Shown here one piece after another: positions 24,874 to 35,617 of a DNA stretch of 64,000 nt. The stretch is from Stomorhina lunata (Eukaryota > Arthropoda > Insecta > Diptera > Rhiniidae). Numbering within the stretch: position 1 is the stretch's first letter; each line of letters starts with the position of its first letter. The position numbers and the translations under genes were made by a program. The notes under the pieces were generated by a model. It worked only from the letters and a program-made list of their open reading frames with translations, did not search any database and had not been told where the DNA came from. The stretch is taken from contig OW121743.1 in the NCBI GenBank assembly GCA_933228675.1, positions 59,328,081 to 59,392,080 on the forward strand, written 5' to 3'.

Positions 24874-26174
24874 AAGAGTGCTCTAAATAAAATTTGTAAT
24901 TGGATTTTCTTAAATAAAAATCAAACCTTTTAATATAAAAACTCTACAAAATACGCAAATATAATGACATATTATACAAAATCATTTAGCATTAAAATGT
25001 TTACTTAGTACTCGGGTTTTGCAAAATTATCGACTTTTTTCGGAAACCCTCCCATTAAAGATTTTACAGTTGCTTCTGATACCTTTTTGGAGCATGTGTT
25101 CCACCTGCGCTTAAAATCGGACATGTTCTTGGAAATCTTTCCTGTGTTCTTCAATTCCTTTTTCACCAGAGCCCAATACCTTTCTACAGGCCGAAGTTCT
25201 GGACAGTTAGGTGGATTTGCCTCTCGTGGTACAAAAATGACATTATTCTTTGAGTACCACTCAAGTGCCCTTTTTCCATAATGGCATGATGCCAAATCGG
25301 GCCAAAAAAATGTATAGTCACTCTATGCTCTCTTAAAAAGGGTAACAACCGTTTTTGTAGGCACTCCTTTATATAATTTTCTGTGTTTATTGTGCCAGAT
25401 GCCACAAATACTTTACTTCTTTTGCCACAACTGCAAATAGTTTGCCACACGAGAAACTTCTTAGGGAATTTTGTTTTTTTTTTTTTGTGCGAAACTCTTG
25501 CCGAACATTGCCCCGTTTATCAGCAACATAAAAATCTTGACCAGGAAGTTGAGAAAAGTCTGCCAGTTCGTATGTTTCATCATCCATTACACAACAGGTG
25601 TACTTTTTTATAAAATCAGACTTAAATTTTTTCGCTCGTTTTTTTGCTTCTAAGTTCTTTATAGCATTGCAATCTGGAACCTTTTGGACTTTGTATGTCT
25701 TCAGTCCAGCATAAGCTTTGATTCTATGTGCAAAATTCGTAGAACATTTCACCGTACGAGCTGATTTTCTTAAAGAAGTGTTAGGGGCTCTTCGAAAGAG
25801 TCGCTCGACTTCTTTTGCCTTACCAATATCTGCAGGACCTTTTTTCCTCCCTGATCCAGGTTTTCTTTCAATGCTCAGGTTTTCCTTATACCGTCTGATG
25901 ACATTAGAAACCGCTCGAGGGTCAACTTTCAAATTTTTAGCTATTTTTTTAAAAGTCCATGACTGATTTTTTTGAAAAGTTTTAATTATATTTTCACGAA
26001 CTTTTTTTTCGCAGTCCATTTTGATTGAAATAACTATTGAAAATTAATAATTTCTAAAATAATAGTATCTGACATATCTATAGAAATTAACTTGATCAAA
26101 AAATAAATTATTTCTTGCACTATGGATAAATTTTGTCTAAAACAGTAAATGCATATTTTTTTTAGAACACTCTT
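24874..26174 (-). mobile_element. Tc1/mariner DD37E transposon, 1.3 kb
   Basis: A 1,301-bp element with terminal inverted repeats (AAGAGTGCTCTAAATAAAAT on the left, AAGAGTGTTCTAAAAAAAAT read inward from the right), flanked on both sides by TA, the hallmark target duplication of the group. It sits inside the 29-bp array. The transposase is on the minus strand and broken. The two TIRs differ at about two positions, so the copy is not brand new. Confidence 0.92.
25005..26019 (-). pseudogene. DD37E-type transposase, frameshifted
   Basis: Starts ATG at 26019 (MDCEKKVRENII...). The N-terminal half carries helix-turn-helix DNA-binding blocks (TFKKIAKNLKVDPRAVSNVI; SIERKPGSGRKKGP). The first catalytic Asp is in CCVMDDETY. 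The reading frame shifts near 25390-25450 and again near 25290. The second Asp is in FWPDLASCHYGK and the Glu in CPELRPVERYW, with 37 residues between them, hence DD37E. All catalytic residues survive but in different frames, so the copy is inactive. A poly-A run near 25470-25490 is a likely slippage site. Confidence 0.9.
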
Positions 26175-26176
26175 TA

Positions 26177-26410
26177 TAATGAAAACTTTCGGTGAGAAAA
26201 TTTTATATAGAAAATTTTCGGTGAGAAAATTTTATATAGAAAATTTTCGGTGATTAAATTTTATATAGAAAATTTTCGGTGACAAAATTTTATATGTAAA
26301 ATTTTCGGTGACAAAATTTTATATGTAAAATTTTCGGTGACAAAATTTTATATGTAAAATTTTCGGTGACAAAATTTTATATAGAAATTTTTCGGTAACA
26401 AAATTTTATA
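26177..26410. repeat. 29-bp minisatellite, middle segment
   Basis: About eight units of the family at 23.9 kb, with GAGAAAATTTTATATAGAAA and TATGTAAAATTTTCGGTGA variants, between the two transposons. Confidence 0.92.
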
Positions 26411-27711
26411 TGAGGGGCTTGGAGCACAAGGGGTCTAAGTGCCTTTTTTAAAAAAATTGAGTTAGCATGTGGAATTAGTTCGTGAAGTACAGGGAAATTT
26501 GGAGCATAAAAGGTGGTGGATTGCCATCCAATAGTGAGATATGGCGACCATATCTAAACTTGCCAACTAAAATACCTGTTTTGGTTGGAGCACAAGGGGT
26601 ATATGTGCACTTGAACCCCTTGTGCTCCAACAACATTTTAAAATTAATGTTTCACATGGACTATGTACTTGGGTCAATGAAAAGTTTTGAGTTAAAATTT
26701 ACCTGGACTTTGTATAAGATAATTTGTAAATTAATTCATTATTAAATCTACTTACATTAACAAATTAATCATGTTTATTTCTAATAAGTAAACTCAAAAA
26801 CTAATGCACCGAATTGGACCAAAATTAACCTGTGTATTATATATGACGTGAGCAGCGTTTGTGTGGAGTTCTATTTTCGTTCGATAGATGGCGCCAAAGT
26901 TCTACGTATTGGTCAATTGAGCGGTAACTGCTGAGCCGATCGTCATAATATTTAAACGTGGTATAGATCTTTCAGTGAGCTTTAGTGTAGACATAACTAT
27001 TCATGGAAATTTTAAACATGTTGAAAATTTATTCATTTTATTCCAAAGTGAGGATGAAGTTGAACCCGATGATGTAATGGAATCTGATTATAACGACTAA
27101 AAAATTTAACAAAGCAGCCTTAAAGCTTTTCTTAATAAAATGTTGTTTTAAAAACTTTATCCTTCCTGTTTTCATGAAAGAAGTTACTTACAGGATATTA
27201 CATTCGTTTGTGGTACAAGTAAGATTATTTAGAAATTAAAAAAAAGTTGGAGCACAAGGGGAATAAGTGCTAGTTGCTTATTTCAAGAGTAATTTTTGGG
27301 TATTTGCAAATGCAGAAAGTGGTATTTTGTTAATTAATCAATTAAAAATATATCTCAGGATCTCTACTCATTAAAAAATAATAATCCGTGTTGTTTTCTT
27401 TTAAGACGTTACATATAACATATAACATTATTTTGGGGTACAAGTAAAATTATTTAAAAATTAAAAAAAAGTTGGAGCACAAGGGGAATAAGTGCTAGGT
27501 GCTTACTTCAAGAGTAATTTTTGGATATTTGCAAATGCAGAATATGGTATTTTTTTAAATAATCAGTTAAAAATATATCTCAAGATCTCTACTCATTAAA
27601 AAATAATAATCCACACAGCATCCAACATTTTTTATTGCAATTTAACTTTAACCTTTCATTTCACATTATTAGAAAAAAGTCACTTAGATCCCTTGTGCTC
27701 CAAGCCCCTCA
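26411..27711. mobile_element. DNA element with TGAGGGGCTTGG inverted ends
   Basis: Ends are inverted repeats of about 28 bp (TGAGGGGCTTGGAGCACAAG at the left). The flanks are ATAT/ATAT, so the target duplication is TA or ATAT. The array sequence is restored exactly if the element is removed. The subterminal motif TTGGAGCACAAGGGG recurs inside: a near-perfect 48-bp palindrome at 26584-26632 and single copies near 27247 and 27474. A segment of about 185 bp is tandemly duplicated (27210-27390 and 27432-27615). Near 27045-27100 an acidic tail SEDEVEPDDVMESDYND precedes a stop and AATAAA, perhaps a remnant of a transposase C-terminus. Superfamily not assigned. Confidence 0.82.
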
Positions 27712-27795
27712 TATAGAAAATTTTTGGTAACAAAATTTTATATAGAAAATTTTCGTTAACAAAATTTTGTATAGAAAGTTTTAAAAATTCCCAAA
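27712..27795. repeat. 29-bp minisatellite, last segment
   Basis: About three diverged units (TATAGAAAATTTTTGGTAAC) continue the array after the second insertion. Confidence 0.85.
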
Positions 27796-28463
27796 ATTTT
27801 ATATTTTGAACCAGAAAGTCACAAAACCGCTTATAAATCTAAAACGTTGCACAAGCAAATCATTTGTAAACACAAATCTATAACCGAAATTTGGCAACAT
27901 TTGGGCTACATTTGACTCTAACTCATTCTAAGTGTTAGAGGTGAATTTTATAAAAAATTGTCAAACATCAGCACAAATCCAATATAACTTCCCACAACGA
28001 AAAAAGATGATTAACACCAAAAGTGAACAAATTTGATAAGCACAATTTTTTATCAGGTCTAATTAAATTATTAAATGATTAATGGAACGGCAGCGTGCTG
28101 AAATAGTGGATCTCATTGAAAGCCATGCGTATGAAATGTTTATATCTGATTACATACATAAATTTAGTAGTTCTTAGAAATAAAACAAATTGTTTTTGTG
28201 ATAACAAGTTTTTTTTATTAATATAATATTTATCACTTTTTGCGTTTTAAACAATTGTACAAAAAACAAACAAAAAATAGGCTATTGAATTTGTTTTTCT
28301 TAAAATAATGAATAATTTGGGGGTTTTAATATAAAAAAAAATATTTGAGTCCAAAAAATACTTAAAAACAACTAAAAATAAAGCATTTTACTTTAAAGTA
28401 CTATGTATTAAGATTTACAAGAATAAAGTCAAATCCCAGGTATACATATCAAATATAAACAAA

Positions 28464-28469
28464 TTTATT
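28464..28469 (-). promoter_or_regulatory. Poly(A) signal of the DNL zinc-finger gene
   Basis: TTTATT on the plus strand is AATAAA on the minus strand, about 30 bases past the stop codon of the gene at 28500-29033. Confidence 0.6.
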
Positions 28470-28499
28470 TTTTTTTTCAAAAAATTATAAGACTAGAAA

Positions 28500-29033
28500 C
28501 TAGATCAATTCACCATTTTCATTGACCTTAATAACTTTAACACTGGCCTTCTTTTCGGCTAAAACTTCATCGAATGTCTTGCCCTTAGTGTTGGCAAACC
28601 ATCCCAGATTATCAATAATTAAATGATTAACCGCACAGCCATCACACTGTAATATAACCACACCACCAGTGTAGGCTGCCTCCGAGATTTGTTTAACATT
28701 TCGGGTATTGCAGATTTTACAGCGATAGACGATATCTAATTTACGGGAAACACGTTCATAATTCTTTAAGGTAGTTGGAGATATTGAACCTGTAGAGGAG
28801 GTAGTTTTTGGAAACTTTTTACCCGTAAAGACGGTAGCATCTAGTATAGATTTTGGTATAAGCAATGGCTCCTTGGGTCTATTCTCTGACTTGTTTGCAG
28901 CATTTTGCTGGAAGGCCGCTGTTTGTGTGCTGGCATTGTCTACTGGCTGTGTTAGGTTAATAAGTGCGTTTTGACCATTTTGCCGGAGGTAGTTGATAGT
29001 ACGAGATGTGAAAATGTTACGCAACGTATTCAT
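28500..29033 (-). CDS. DNLZ: DNL-type zinc-finger protein, mitochondrial Hsp70 escort
   Basis: Intact 177-residue protein, one exon. The family (Zim17/Tim15/Hep1 in yeast, DNLZ in mammals) keeps mitochondrial Hsp70 soluble and supports matrix import. The DNL zinc domain is clear: VYRCKIC with Cys 105 and 108, AYTGGVVILQCDGC with Cys 130 and 133, then NHLIIDNLGWF containing the name-giving DNL (141-143). Residues 1-20 (MNTLRNIFTSRTINYLRQNG) have Arg, Ser/Thr and hydrophobic residues and no acidic residue, fitting a matrix-targeting presequence. Residues 30-90 are a low-complexity linker. The start is the first ATG of the frame. The fly gene name was not recalled, so the symbol is that of the family. 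It stands alone on this strand between repeats. Confidence 0.94.
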   Translation of the reverse strand: MNTLRNIFTSRTINYLRQNGQNALINLTQPVDNASTQTAAFQQNAANKSENRPKEPLLIPKSILDATVFTGKKFPKTTSSTGSISPTTLKNYERVSRKLDIVYRCKICNTRNVKQISEAAYTGGVVILQCDGCAVNHLIIDNLGWFANTKGKTFDEVLAEKKASVKVIKVNENGELI

Positions 29034-29238
29034 TTTGTTGTTGTTTATTTATTTATTTACAAAGGTCATTGCGATTTTTGATTTTCTTTTTAATTATATA
29101 CAGATCGTGTTTTTATGTACTTAAACAATTAGGTTTTATTTTGGTTACTCTTCTTTTTCTCCGCAAATCAAACACAACAACTGAATGGTTTTGTCGTTGG
29201 TGTTGGAAGTTGTTTGATCCAGGACGGAGAAATAGATA

Positions 29239-29248
29239 AACAGCTGAT
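29239..29248. promoter_or_regulatory. Candidate E-box-type core promoter motif
   Basis: AACAGCTGAT matches the fly core-promoter E-box motif (motif 5) exactly. It lies about 205 bp upstream of the DNL zinc-finger gene start (minus strand). Confidence 0.4.
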
Positions 29249-29418
29249 TGATAAGAAATTCGTGATGCCACAATTTTTGAATACTATAGTCTTGGCATTG
29301 CCATGTTTTGTAAGCAAAAATGGCAATGCCGCATCATACAAGTTCTTAAATGTTTGATGAATAATTTTAATAAAGTCTATACGATTTTAAGAGACACTTG
29401 AGTTTTATTTTGTTAATA

Positions 29419-29895
29419 ATTATACCCTTCACCAACATGGGTGGAAAGGGTATATTGGGTTTGTGCTGATGTTTGTAACGCATAGAAATGATCTCAGACC
29501 CATCTTTAAGCATACTGATCGACACAGAATCACTCCCTGAGTTGTTTTAACAAAGTTCGAGTCGAGTCGTAACTTTTAAAATAATTTGATGAAATTTTGC
29601 ACAGACTCATAGTTTGGTGAAAGAACGATCCCTCCATTTTTTTTTGACAAAATCGGATCACTATTTCGGGTACCTCCCATAGGGATGCCATCTCGGAATA
29701 GAGTTTTTGACCCTTTCAATTGAATATCGACGCTTTATATTCAAAAATTGCTATCTGCATTTTCGACCAAAATCGGATCACTATTTCGGGTACCTCCCAT
29801 AGGAATGCCATCTCGGAATAGAGTTTTTGACCCTTTCAATTGCATTTCGACGCTTTATATTCAAAAAGTGCTATCTGCATTTTCGACCAAAATGG
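29419..29895. mobile_element. ACCCTTCACC-family repeat copy, reverse, with a 119-bp duplication
   Basis: Begins AATTATACCCTTCACCAACA, the complement of the right end of 7569-8345, and matches inward (CGCATAGAAAT, GATCGACACAGAATCACT). A block starting AAAATCGGATCACTATTTCG occurs twice, 119 bp apart (about 29648 and 29768). A fragment of it (AGATAGCACTTTTTGAATAT) is seen again in reverse near 32530. Confidence 0.65.
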
Positions 29896-30437
29896 TTTTT
29901 AATAGAAACGAGTTCCTTGGCTTATCTGTCACATGCCATATTAATTTTAAAAAAGAAAAATAATTCTAATTTTTTTTTTTTAATTGTGTTTGTTATCTAC
30001 ACACTTTCAGCCTAATTTATAAACAAACTATAATAGGTTTTAAAGCTACTATAAGTTAAAATGGCAATAATTGAATTTATAAAAGGAAAAATATTTTATT
30101 AAACTGTTATAACCTATCATAAAATTTGAAATTTTTATTGTGGCCTCTACCCAACTATAAGCATATAATAAAAAGTTTAGTTGCTTAAAAATTTGATAAT
30201 TGCGATTTTTTTTATTTTTAACACATTTGATGGCAAACAAAATGAATTTTATATAAATTTTAATACATTAGTTGAAAAAAAGGAATAAGATTTTTATATT
30301 ATTTAATACTATTTATCTGCGATTAAAGAAAAAAGACTTTATGAATGCATTTTTCATTGATCCTTACAACAAATCGATAATTCATTTCTCCTTATTCAAA
30401 AATATGTTGATTCTACCTAAAGTAACGCCTTACCATA

Positions 30438-31247
30438 TATACATATGGCCAAGGCCGCGGAAAAGGGGAATTCAATGAAAATTTTTTTTCTTATTATCTA
30501 GTGCTTTTGTAATTGTCATTTCTTTGTTTACAGTCCAAAGCCTCACAAAACAAAGAGAGTACATTTGTGAAGTATTAATATATCAACATTTTTGAGCATC
30601 GGTTTCTATTTTATTTTATTTAATTTTTTCTTTACAACTTTATGAGAAAATAATTTCACTTAATATTGTTTTTGAAAGAATTTACGTACCTACTGAATAG
30701 TATAATCAAACATGAAGTGATGTTGTTTTTTTTTATCCAATAAAAAATAAACAAATAAAATTTTTTAAGTAAATTTAGTGTTTTATTTATTCACATTGGT
30801 CGTTTTTGCATGGCTCCTAAGTAATAGAACTTTATGTGTTGTTCCAGTCTTTTTTTTGGTGACGTTCCAGTCTCGCATTTTTGCATCCAAAACAACTATA
30901 AATGCAATTTTTTATAATTTTTTTGTGCGTAGAGTATTCTTTGATCTTTCACCTACGATATGTTAGAGGGAAACGTGTCCAGGTTCTTGAAAACATTACG
31001 AAATTTTGGAAAATGTTGTACAAGCTCTTAGACCACTTCTCTTTTAGTGTGACGTTCCAGTTAACTTCAAATGGCTGTAACTTTTAATTTGCAAGAAATA
31101 GAAGCACATTTTTTTGCGCCAAAGTTACAGCCTGACAATATATTTTGAGTGAACAAAAGTTATCGCTACTTTTTTACTTTGTTCATCAAATATACGTCGA
31201 AAATTGCGCTGGTGACGTTCCAGCCCACGGCCTTGGCCATATGTATA
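30438..31247. mobile_element. 810-bp element with perfect 20-bp TIRs
   Basis: Left end TATACATATGGCCAAGGCCG; the right end is its exact complement. The motif GTGACGTTCCAG occurs three times inside (about 30858, 31049, 31211), the last close to the right TIR, which suggests subterminal binding sites. No transposase. Possible target duplications are obscured by the TATA-like ends. Confidence 0.85.
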
Positions 31248-31491
31248 CTTTCACAGTATATCTTATATTAAATCAGTAGATTGCTTAGCGGCACGATTTT
31301 CCAAAATCTTGAAAAAATTAACCAGATTGGAGTAAATTTTCTTCAAAATGTTTTTTAATTAAAAACTAATTTTTAATAAGAAAAATTAAAAAAGTGAAAA
31401 TGACCTGGTCCGATTTGAACACTGGCATCAATGAAGATACATTTTTTAATGTAATTAAAGAACTAAATTAAAAAAAAATTTCTTGCTCAAT

Positions 31492-31562
31492 TCTTCACTG
31501 AGATTTGAACTCACGACTTACGACTGCTAGGCGGAGACACTACCCACTGAGCTACTTCATAT
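31492..31562 (-). repeat. tRNA-derived SINE-like head
   Basis: The minus strand carries GAAGTAGCTCAGTGGGTAGT (A box), CCGCCTAGCAGTCGTAAG, and GAGTTCAAATCTC (B box). It shares CCTAGCAGTCGT with 5618-5683 and 62406-62478, but the flanks differ. No proper acceptor stem, so not called as a tRNA gene. Confidence 0.68.
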
Positions 31563-32700
31563 ACCGAAATTTTTTCAAATTGTAATTTACTTATATAATT
31601 TTTATTTGAACAGCACAAAATGACAATTTGAAACGTGGTATTACCAACATAAAAGCACAAAAACTATAAAAGTGTGTAATTGTTATAATATGTTCATAAC
31701 ATGTTTATAAAATCAAATTTTTATTAATGGCTTATTAAACAATAAGTGTATGATAAATATTGTAAGCTTATATGCCAAAATATAAAATTTTTATAAATTG
31801 CACCGTTTGTCTTCATAATCAAAAAATAGTGCTATCTACATTAAAAATATTTGTGAAAATAATAAAAATTGTTATCAAATATACATTGTAATTTGTGACA
31901 AACCAACAAAATGGACCACAATTACCTACAAAGTATTGTAATCGATTATGGGTCAGCCAAGATTAGGAAATTTAAGAAGTGGAAGCACTGCAGGCGTTAA
32001 ATACTGTTACTCAACAAGAATATCATGTTTTTTTATGATAATTTAAAACATTTACAGAAAGATAACGTGTGATACACGGGAAGTTGAATACCAAGGAACG
32101 GTTCTAATTGGTCTTAGCTTGGTAAGTCCAGACTTATCTTGGTTATCCTTCATCCCAACTACGGACACTGGCCTTCTCGTGGTATTAACAGGTTGTAATA
32201 CATTACATATAAGTAAGTAGAACGAGAATAACTTGAATTCCATTAACATAATTATAATAAATTTTGTTTTGTTCAAAAAGCTTATTATTTTAATTAAAAT
32301 TCGTGATGTTTAAATAAAAGCCTCAATTTTCATATTTTAGTTGGCCTTATTACGGTTGTCGAATACAAGGCTCATATATACAGGATAACGCATGGCTCTG
32401 AAACGATAAAATTTTAACTCGTAAAAAGTGCTATCCACTATAGAAGCGCAAATATAAGGAGTTAATAGTTACTACTCTTATAGTTAATGACAAAAACAGT
32501 TTTTTCGCTTTCCAGTAAAATTGTGAATTTGCAGATAGCACTTTTTGAATATAAACCCTCGATATCTTATTCATATTCATGAACAGCCGCTGGTACAAAA
32601 AGCTTACCCGCCAGAACTTAGTTGAAGTAGTCCAAATCTATCAGTGTGGCAACCATACGTCAAAAATTTTTGCAATTATACACAGATGATTGATGTAAAC
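31563..32700. other. Intergenic DNA with repeat scraps
   Basis: AT-rich. 32080-32170 is a reverse copy of the block at 5732-5815 and 63060-63140. A fragment near 32500-32560 matches the repeat at 29.8 kb in reverse. AGTGTGGCAACC near 32643, about 130 bp upstream of the PRORP start, faintly resembles promoter motif 1. No gene seen. Confidence 0.5.
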
Positions 32701-32771
32701 AAAAACATAACCTACGAAATTACTCGGGAGTAATTCTAATTCTTGAATATATTTAAGTGTTAATAAACAAA

Positions 32772-33914
32772 ATGAATTTTTTTAAATTAAACCGGTTCCT
32801 TAAAACAACAACAATACTAAATAAATTTCAAACTCCAAATCCAAAACGACAGGCTGGCAATTTTAAGAGGCCTCAATTAAATCCAAAAAGCGATCAATTG
32901 GAGGAAATAAAAAACACATATTTTCGTAATCGTTCAGAGCTAACAAGTAATGATTGGCAAACGATAAAAGAACTATTAGTTAAAAACTATAAACATATAA
33001 ATAAAAATAATGTAGATGCAGTTGTAGTGGGAGTGTGCAACGAAGCGGAACAGTTGTCATTGGCCAAAAGTTATATAAAACATTTGCAGGCAAATGGTAA
33101 GCAGCCAAATGATGCTACTTTGGGTAAATTGCTAAGAGTGTACAATGCGGCCTATCACGCTAGAGGAGGAACCCCGGATGCTTTAAACAAAGAGGAACAA
33201 AATGAAGTCTTGGCGATTTGTAACAGCATCAAATCTAAACATGAAGTTTTAGATTCCATGTCTTGTGAAAATCTTATCCATGGTCTAGTGACAACAGAGC
33301 AATGGCAGAGGGGTATAGAATTACTAGAAATGATGAAAATAACCAGTAATGCCCCCAGTTTAGCTGCCTTTAGCGAAATGATAGTAAAATCTTTTGCTAC
33401 TAATCATATGTCTTTGGGTTGGCAACTAATGCATCAGATGCTGGAGCAAAGAAAACAACCAAAATGTGAAATATTTCTGGCACTACTTAACACAATTGTT
33501 GAAAAGCATTTAAAAAATTTTCCCCACGAAATGGAGAAGTTGTTAACATTTTTGGAAACTTATGATATTGTAATAACACAAAGAGTTGTTAATAAAATAC
33601 AGGACTTGGCTTTAAAATACCCTAAACTCCTAACGGTTTCTGCGACCAGCTTAAAACGTTATGGCAAATGTACTTCCTGTGGTCTACATATGGAAAATGT
33701 TTCACTAAGCACTGACGACTTTAAGAGACTTCAAGAATCTTTTCTAGATAAGGTATTAATACGCAATGATATTTTTCAAAAGTCCACACCGCAAGAGGTT
33801 AAGCAGTTTTGTGATTATGTTGAACGTACCGGCCCGTTTGATTGTGTTATAGATGGTCTTAATGTAGCCTACTCGATTGGTAGTAAGAAACCAATACAGG
33901 CATTGGCTAATTTG
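32772..33914 (+). CDS. mldr: PRORP exon 1 (presequence, PPR region, start of NYN)
   Basis: 381 codons ending in AAT TTG|GTAAGA in phase 0, just after [20 protein letters not shown], the first catalytic block of the nuclease domain. Confidence 0.93.
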
Positions 33915-34948
33915 GTAAGATTTTGTTATTTTCGCGATATCTTTCTATATATCTGAAAAAATTTTTTTTCGAAATTTTCAGCTATTTTCGAAATTTTGTT
34001 TTTGAGTCATAAAATTTCGAAAAGTTAGCTAATTTTTCGAAATTTTCAGCTAATTTTTCGAAATTTTGTTTTTGAGTCATAAGCCACTTTTCATTTCTAA
34101 AAATGAATGTTTGTCGGTCTGTATGTCTTTTATAGAACAGTAAACTATGCATTTGATCATGTTACGATCTTACGAAAAGTTGTTGCGCATGAGCCGGCGA
34201 ACATTACTAAGTTTGGTTAGTGGCGCCACTCAAAATCGCTTAAAGTTAATCTTTAGCAAAGTTGTTGCGCATAAGCCGACAAAGGTTTCTAAGTTGGTAT
34301 AACCGTTTTCCGACTGGTGGCGCCACTGAAAATTACTCAAAATAAATTAAATCGTAAACTGTGCCTTTGACGAGTCACTTATCAAAAGCTAATTAAAATA
34401 TTCTAATTTCTAGTTGGCTGCTGTTGTCAAATATTTCCACAATAAAAATCAACACGTTTTAGTGTTAGGACGCAGGCACATGAACCAGTGGCCTAAAAAA
34501 ACTATGCAATATATAAAAGAAAATGCAGCCATATTTCTAGCAAACGATATGTAAGTTTATCTTGAATATAAAGTAAAATAACAAAAATATTTCTTACCTT
34601 CATTTTAACTAAAATACTAGCTCTCAGGATGATCCATTTCTTTTGTATGCCACCTTAAAAAGTGGTCAATCAACTGATTTCTTTTCGAGGGATTTAATGC
34701 GTCAGCATGCTTATTTACTGGGGCCTGAACTTAAAATTATCTTTCGACGTTGGCAGCAGGAACATCAATACGCCCTGGTAACACAAACCGAAAGCGGTAA
34801 AATAATTGTTAAGGAACCGATACGTCATCTAATATGCGCCCATAAGGTACAAGATAATTGGCATTTGCCTTGTAAAAAGGAATTTTCTCCGCATATTACG
34901 GATAATTTTGAAGTACCCGAGCAATGGTTGTGTTTGAAAATTACTTAA
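32772..34948 (+). CDS. mldr: Mitochondrial protein-only RNase P nuclease (PRORP)
   Basis: Three exons: 32772-33914, 34414-34550 and 34621-34948, GT-AG, 535 residues. PRORP is the metallonuclease subunit of animal mitochondrial RNase P; it cleaves the 5' leaders of mitochondrial tRNA precursors. Seen: a basic, Asn-rich presequence-like N-terminus; a helical PPR-type region (about residues 40-290); zinc-site residues in KCTSCGLHM and, at the C-terminus, HLPCKK and WLCLKI; and the NYN nuclease domain. Its acidic residues are present in [23 protein letters not shown] and [14 protein letters not shown], so it should be active. Start choice: an in-frame GTG lies 15 bases upstream, but AACAAAATGA at 32772 is the good eukaryotic start. 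The fly orthologue is mulder. An orphan gene follows 350 bp downstream on the same strand. Confidence 0.95.
33957..34375. repeat. Repeats in PRORP intron 1
   Basis: 33957-34090 has duplicated TTTCGAAATTTTCAGCTA and TTTTGAGTCATAA blocks related to the MITE at 52696-52854. 34095-34375 has two units of the 131-bp repeat (GTTGTTGCGCATGAGCCG, GTGGCGCCACT, AATCGTAAACTGTGC) also found at 38.2, 59.6 and 61.1 kb. Together they fill most of the 499-bp intron. Confidence 0.8.
34414..34550 (+). CDS. mldr: PRORP exon 2
   Basis: Acceptor TTCTAATTTCTAG. Reads [20 protein letters not shown] and on to FLANDI, part of the NYN fold. Ends GAT AT|GTAAGT in phase 2. Confidence 0.92.
34621..34948 (+). CDS. mldr: PRORP exon 3 (catalytic Asp pair and zinc residues)
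   Basis: Acceptor AAAATACTAG. The first base completes Ile, followed by [16 protein letters not shown] downstream AG at 34629 (CTCTCAG) would drop three conserved residues, so the first AG is preferred. Ends WLCLKIT then TAA. Confidence 0.92.
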
Positions 34949-34952
34949 TAAA
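34947..34952 (+). promoter_or_regulatory. Poly(A) signal overlapping the PRORP stop codon
   Basis: The stop TAA (34946-34948) shares its last two bases with AATAAA. T-rich and GT-containing sequence follows (TTTTTTTGTTATTTTACG). A very short 3' UTR is implied, as for Dph7. Confidence 0.6.
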
Positions 34953-35067
34953 TATATTTTTTTGTTATTTTACGTTAAAAAAGACTTTTTGGGGGGGTTT
35001 TGTAATTGAAAGTGTACGGCAAGAGCCCCAAAACACTTCAGAAGCTTCACATTAACATTATCGATCC

Positions 35068-35075
35068 TATCGATA
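35068..35075. promoter_or_regulatory. DRE-type promoter motif TATCGATA
   Basis: An exact TATCGATA, the DNA replication-related element of fly housekeeping promoters, with a second near-copy (TATCGATC) nine bases before it. It is 223 bp upstream of the ATG at 35298. Confidence 0.5.
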
Positions 35076-35297
35076 TTAATATTTGAGATCTCAGATAGAT
35101 CGCGTATTTTACACTTACATCATGTGTCTACTTATGTATCTACCTTGGTCTTGTCTGTTAGGGGGTTAATTTCAAAATTTCAAATCGATAATTTTAAATT
35201 TAAATCAATCATTTTTATGACAAATATTTCAATAAAAATTGTATATTTTTTAATTAAAAATTGTTTGTGAAAAAAGTATAAATTCTAATTTGCGAAA

Positions 35298-35617
35298 ATG
35301 ACAACTCCAGTTGATATTGATTGGGATTCACCTTTACCCACCCCCGAAGACGAGCCAAGTGATGATTCCAATGACGGTCTAACTTTTAACGAGAGAAAAA
35401 CGAAGATGACCCAAAAAAAGATGAAAAAATATCTTAAAAAAATGGCTTATATACCAAGTAAACCAGTTAAAACTTCAGAATATACAAATTATCTTTCGGC
35501 TGCTAAGACAAGATCTTTGACGGACAATGCAAAACAATTTAAAGATTATATGGTGCCGAAAGAAAGGGGTGAACGTATAAAACGTCTAGCGGACCGGGAA
35601 GAAACAATCACGCTTGA
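35298..35617 (+). CDS. Exon 1 of the 280-aa orphan gene
   Basis: 106 codons plus two bases, ending CTT GA|GTAAGT. Reading through would stop two codons later, so the splice is needed. Confidence 0.83.
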
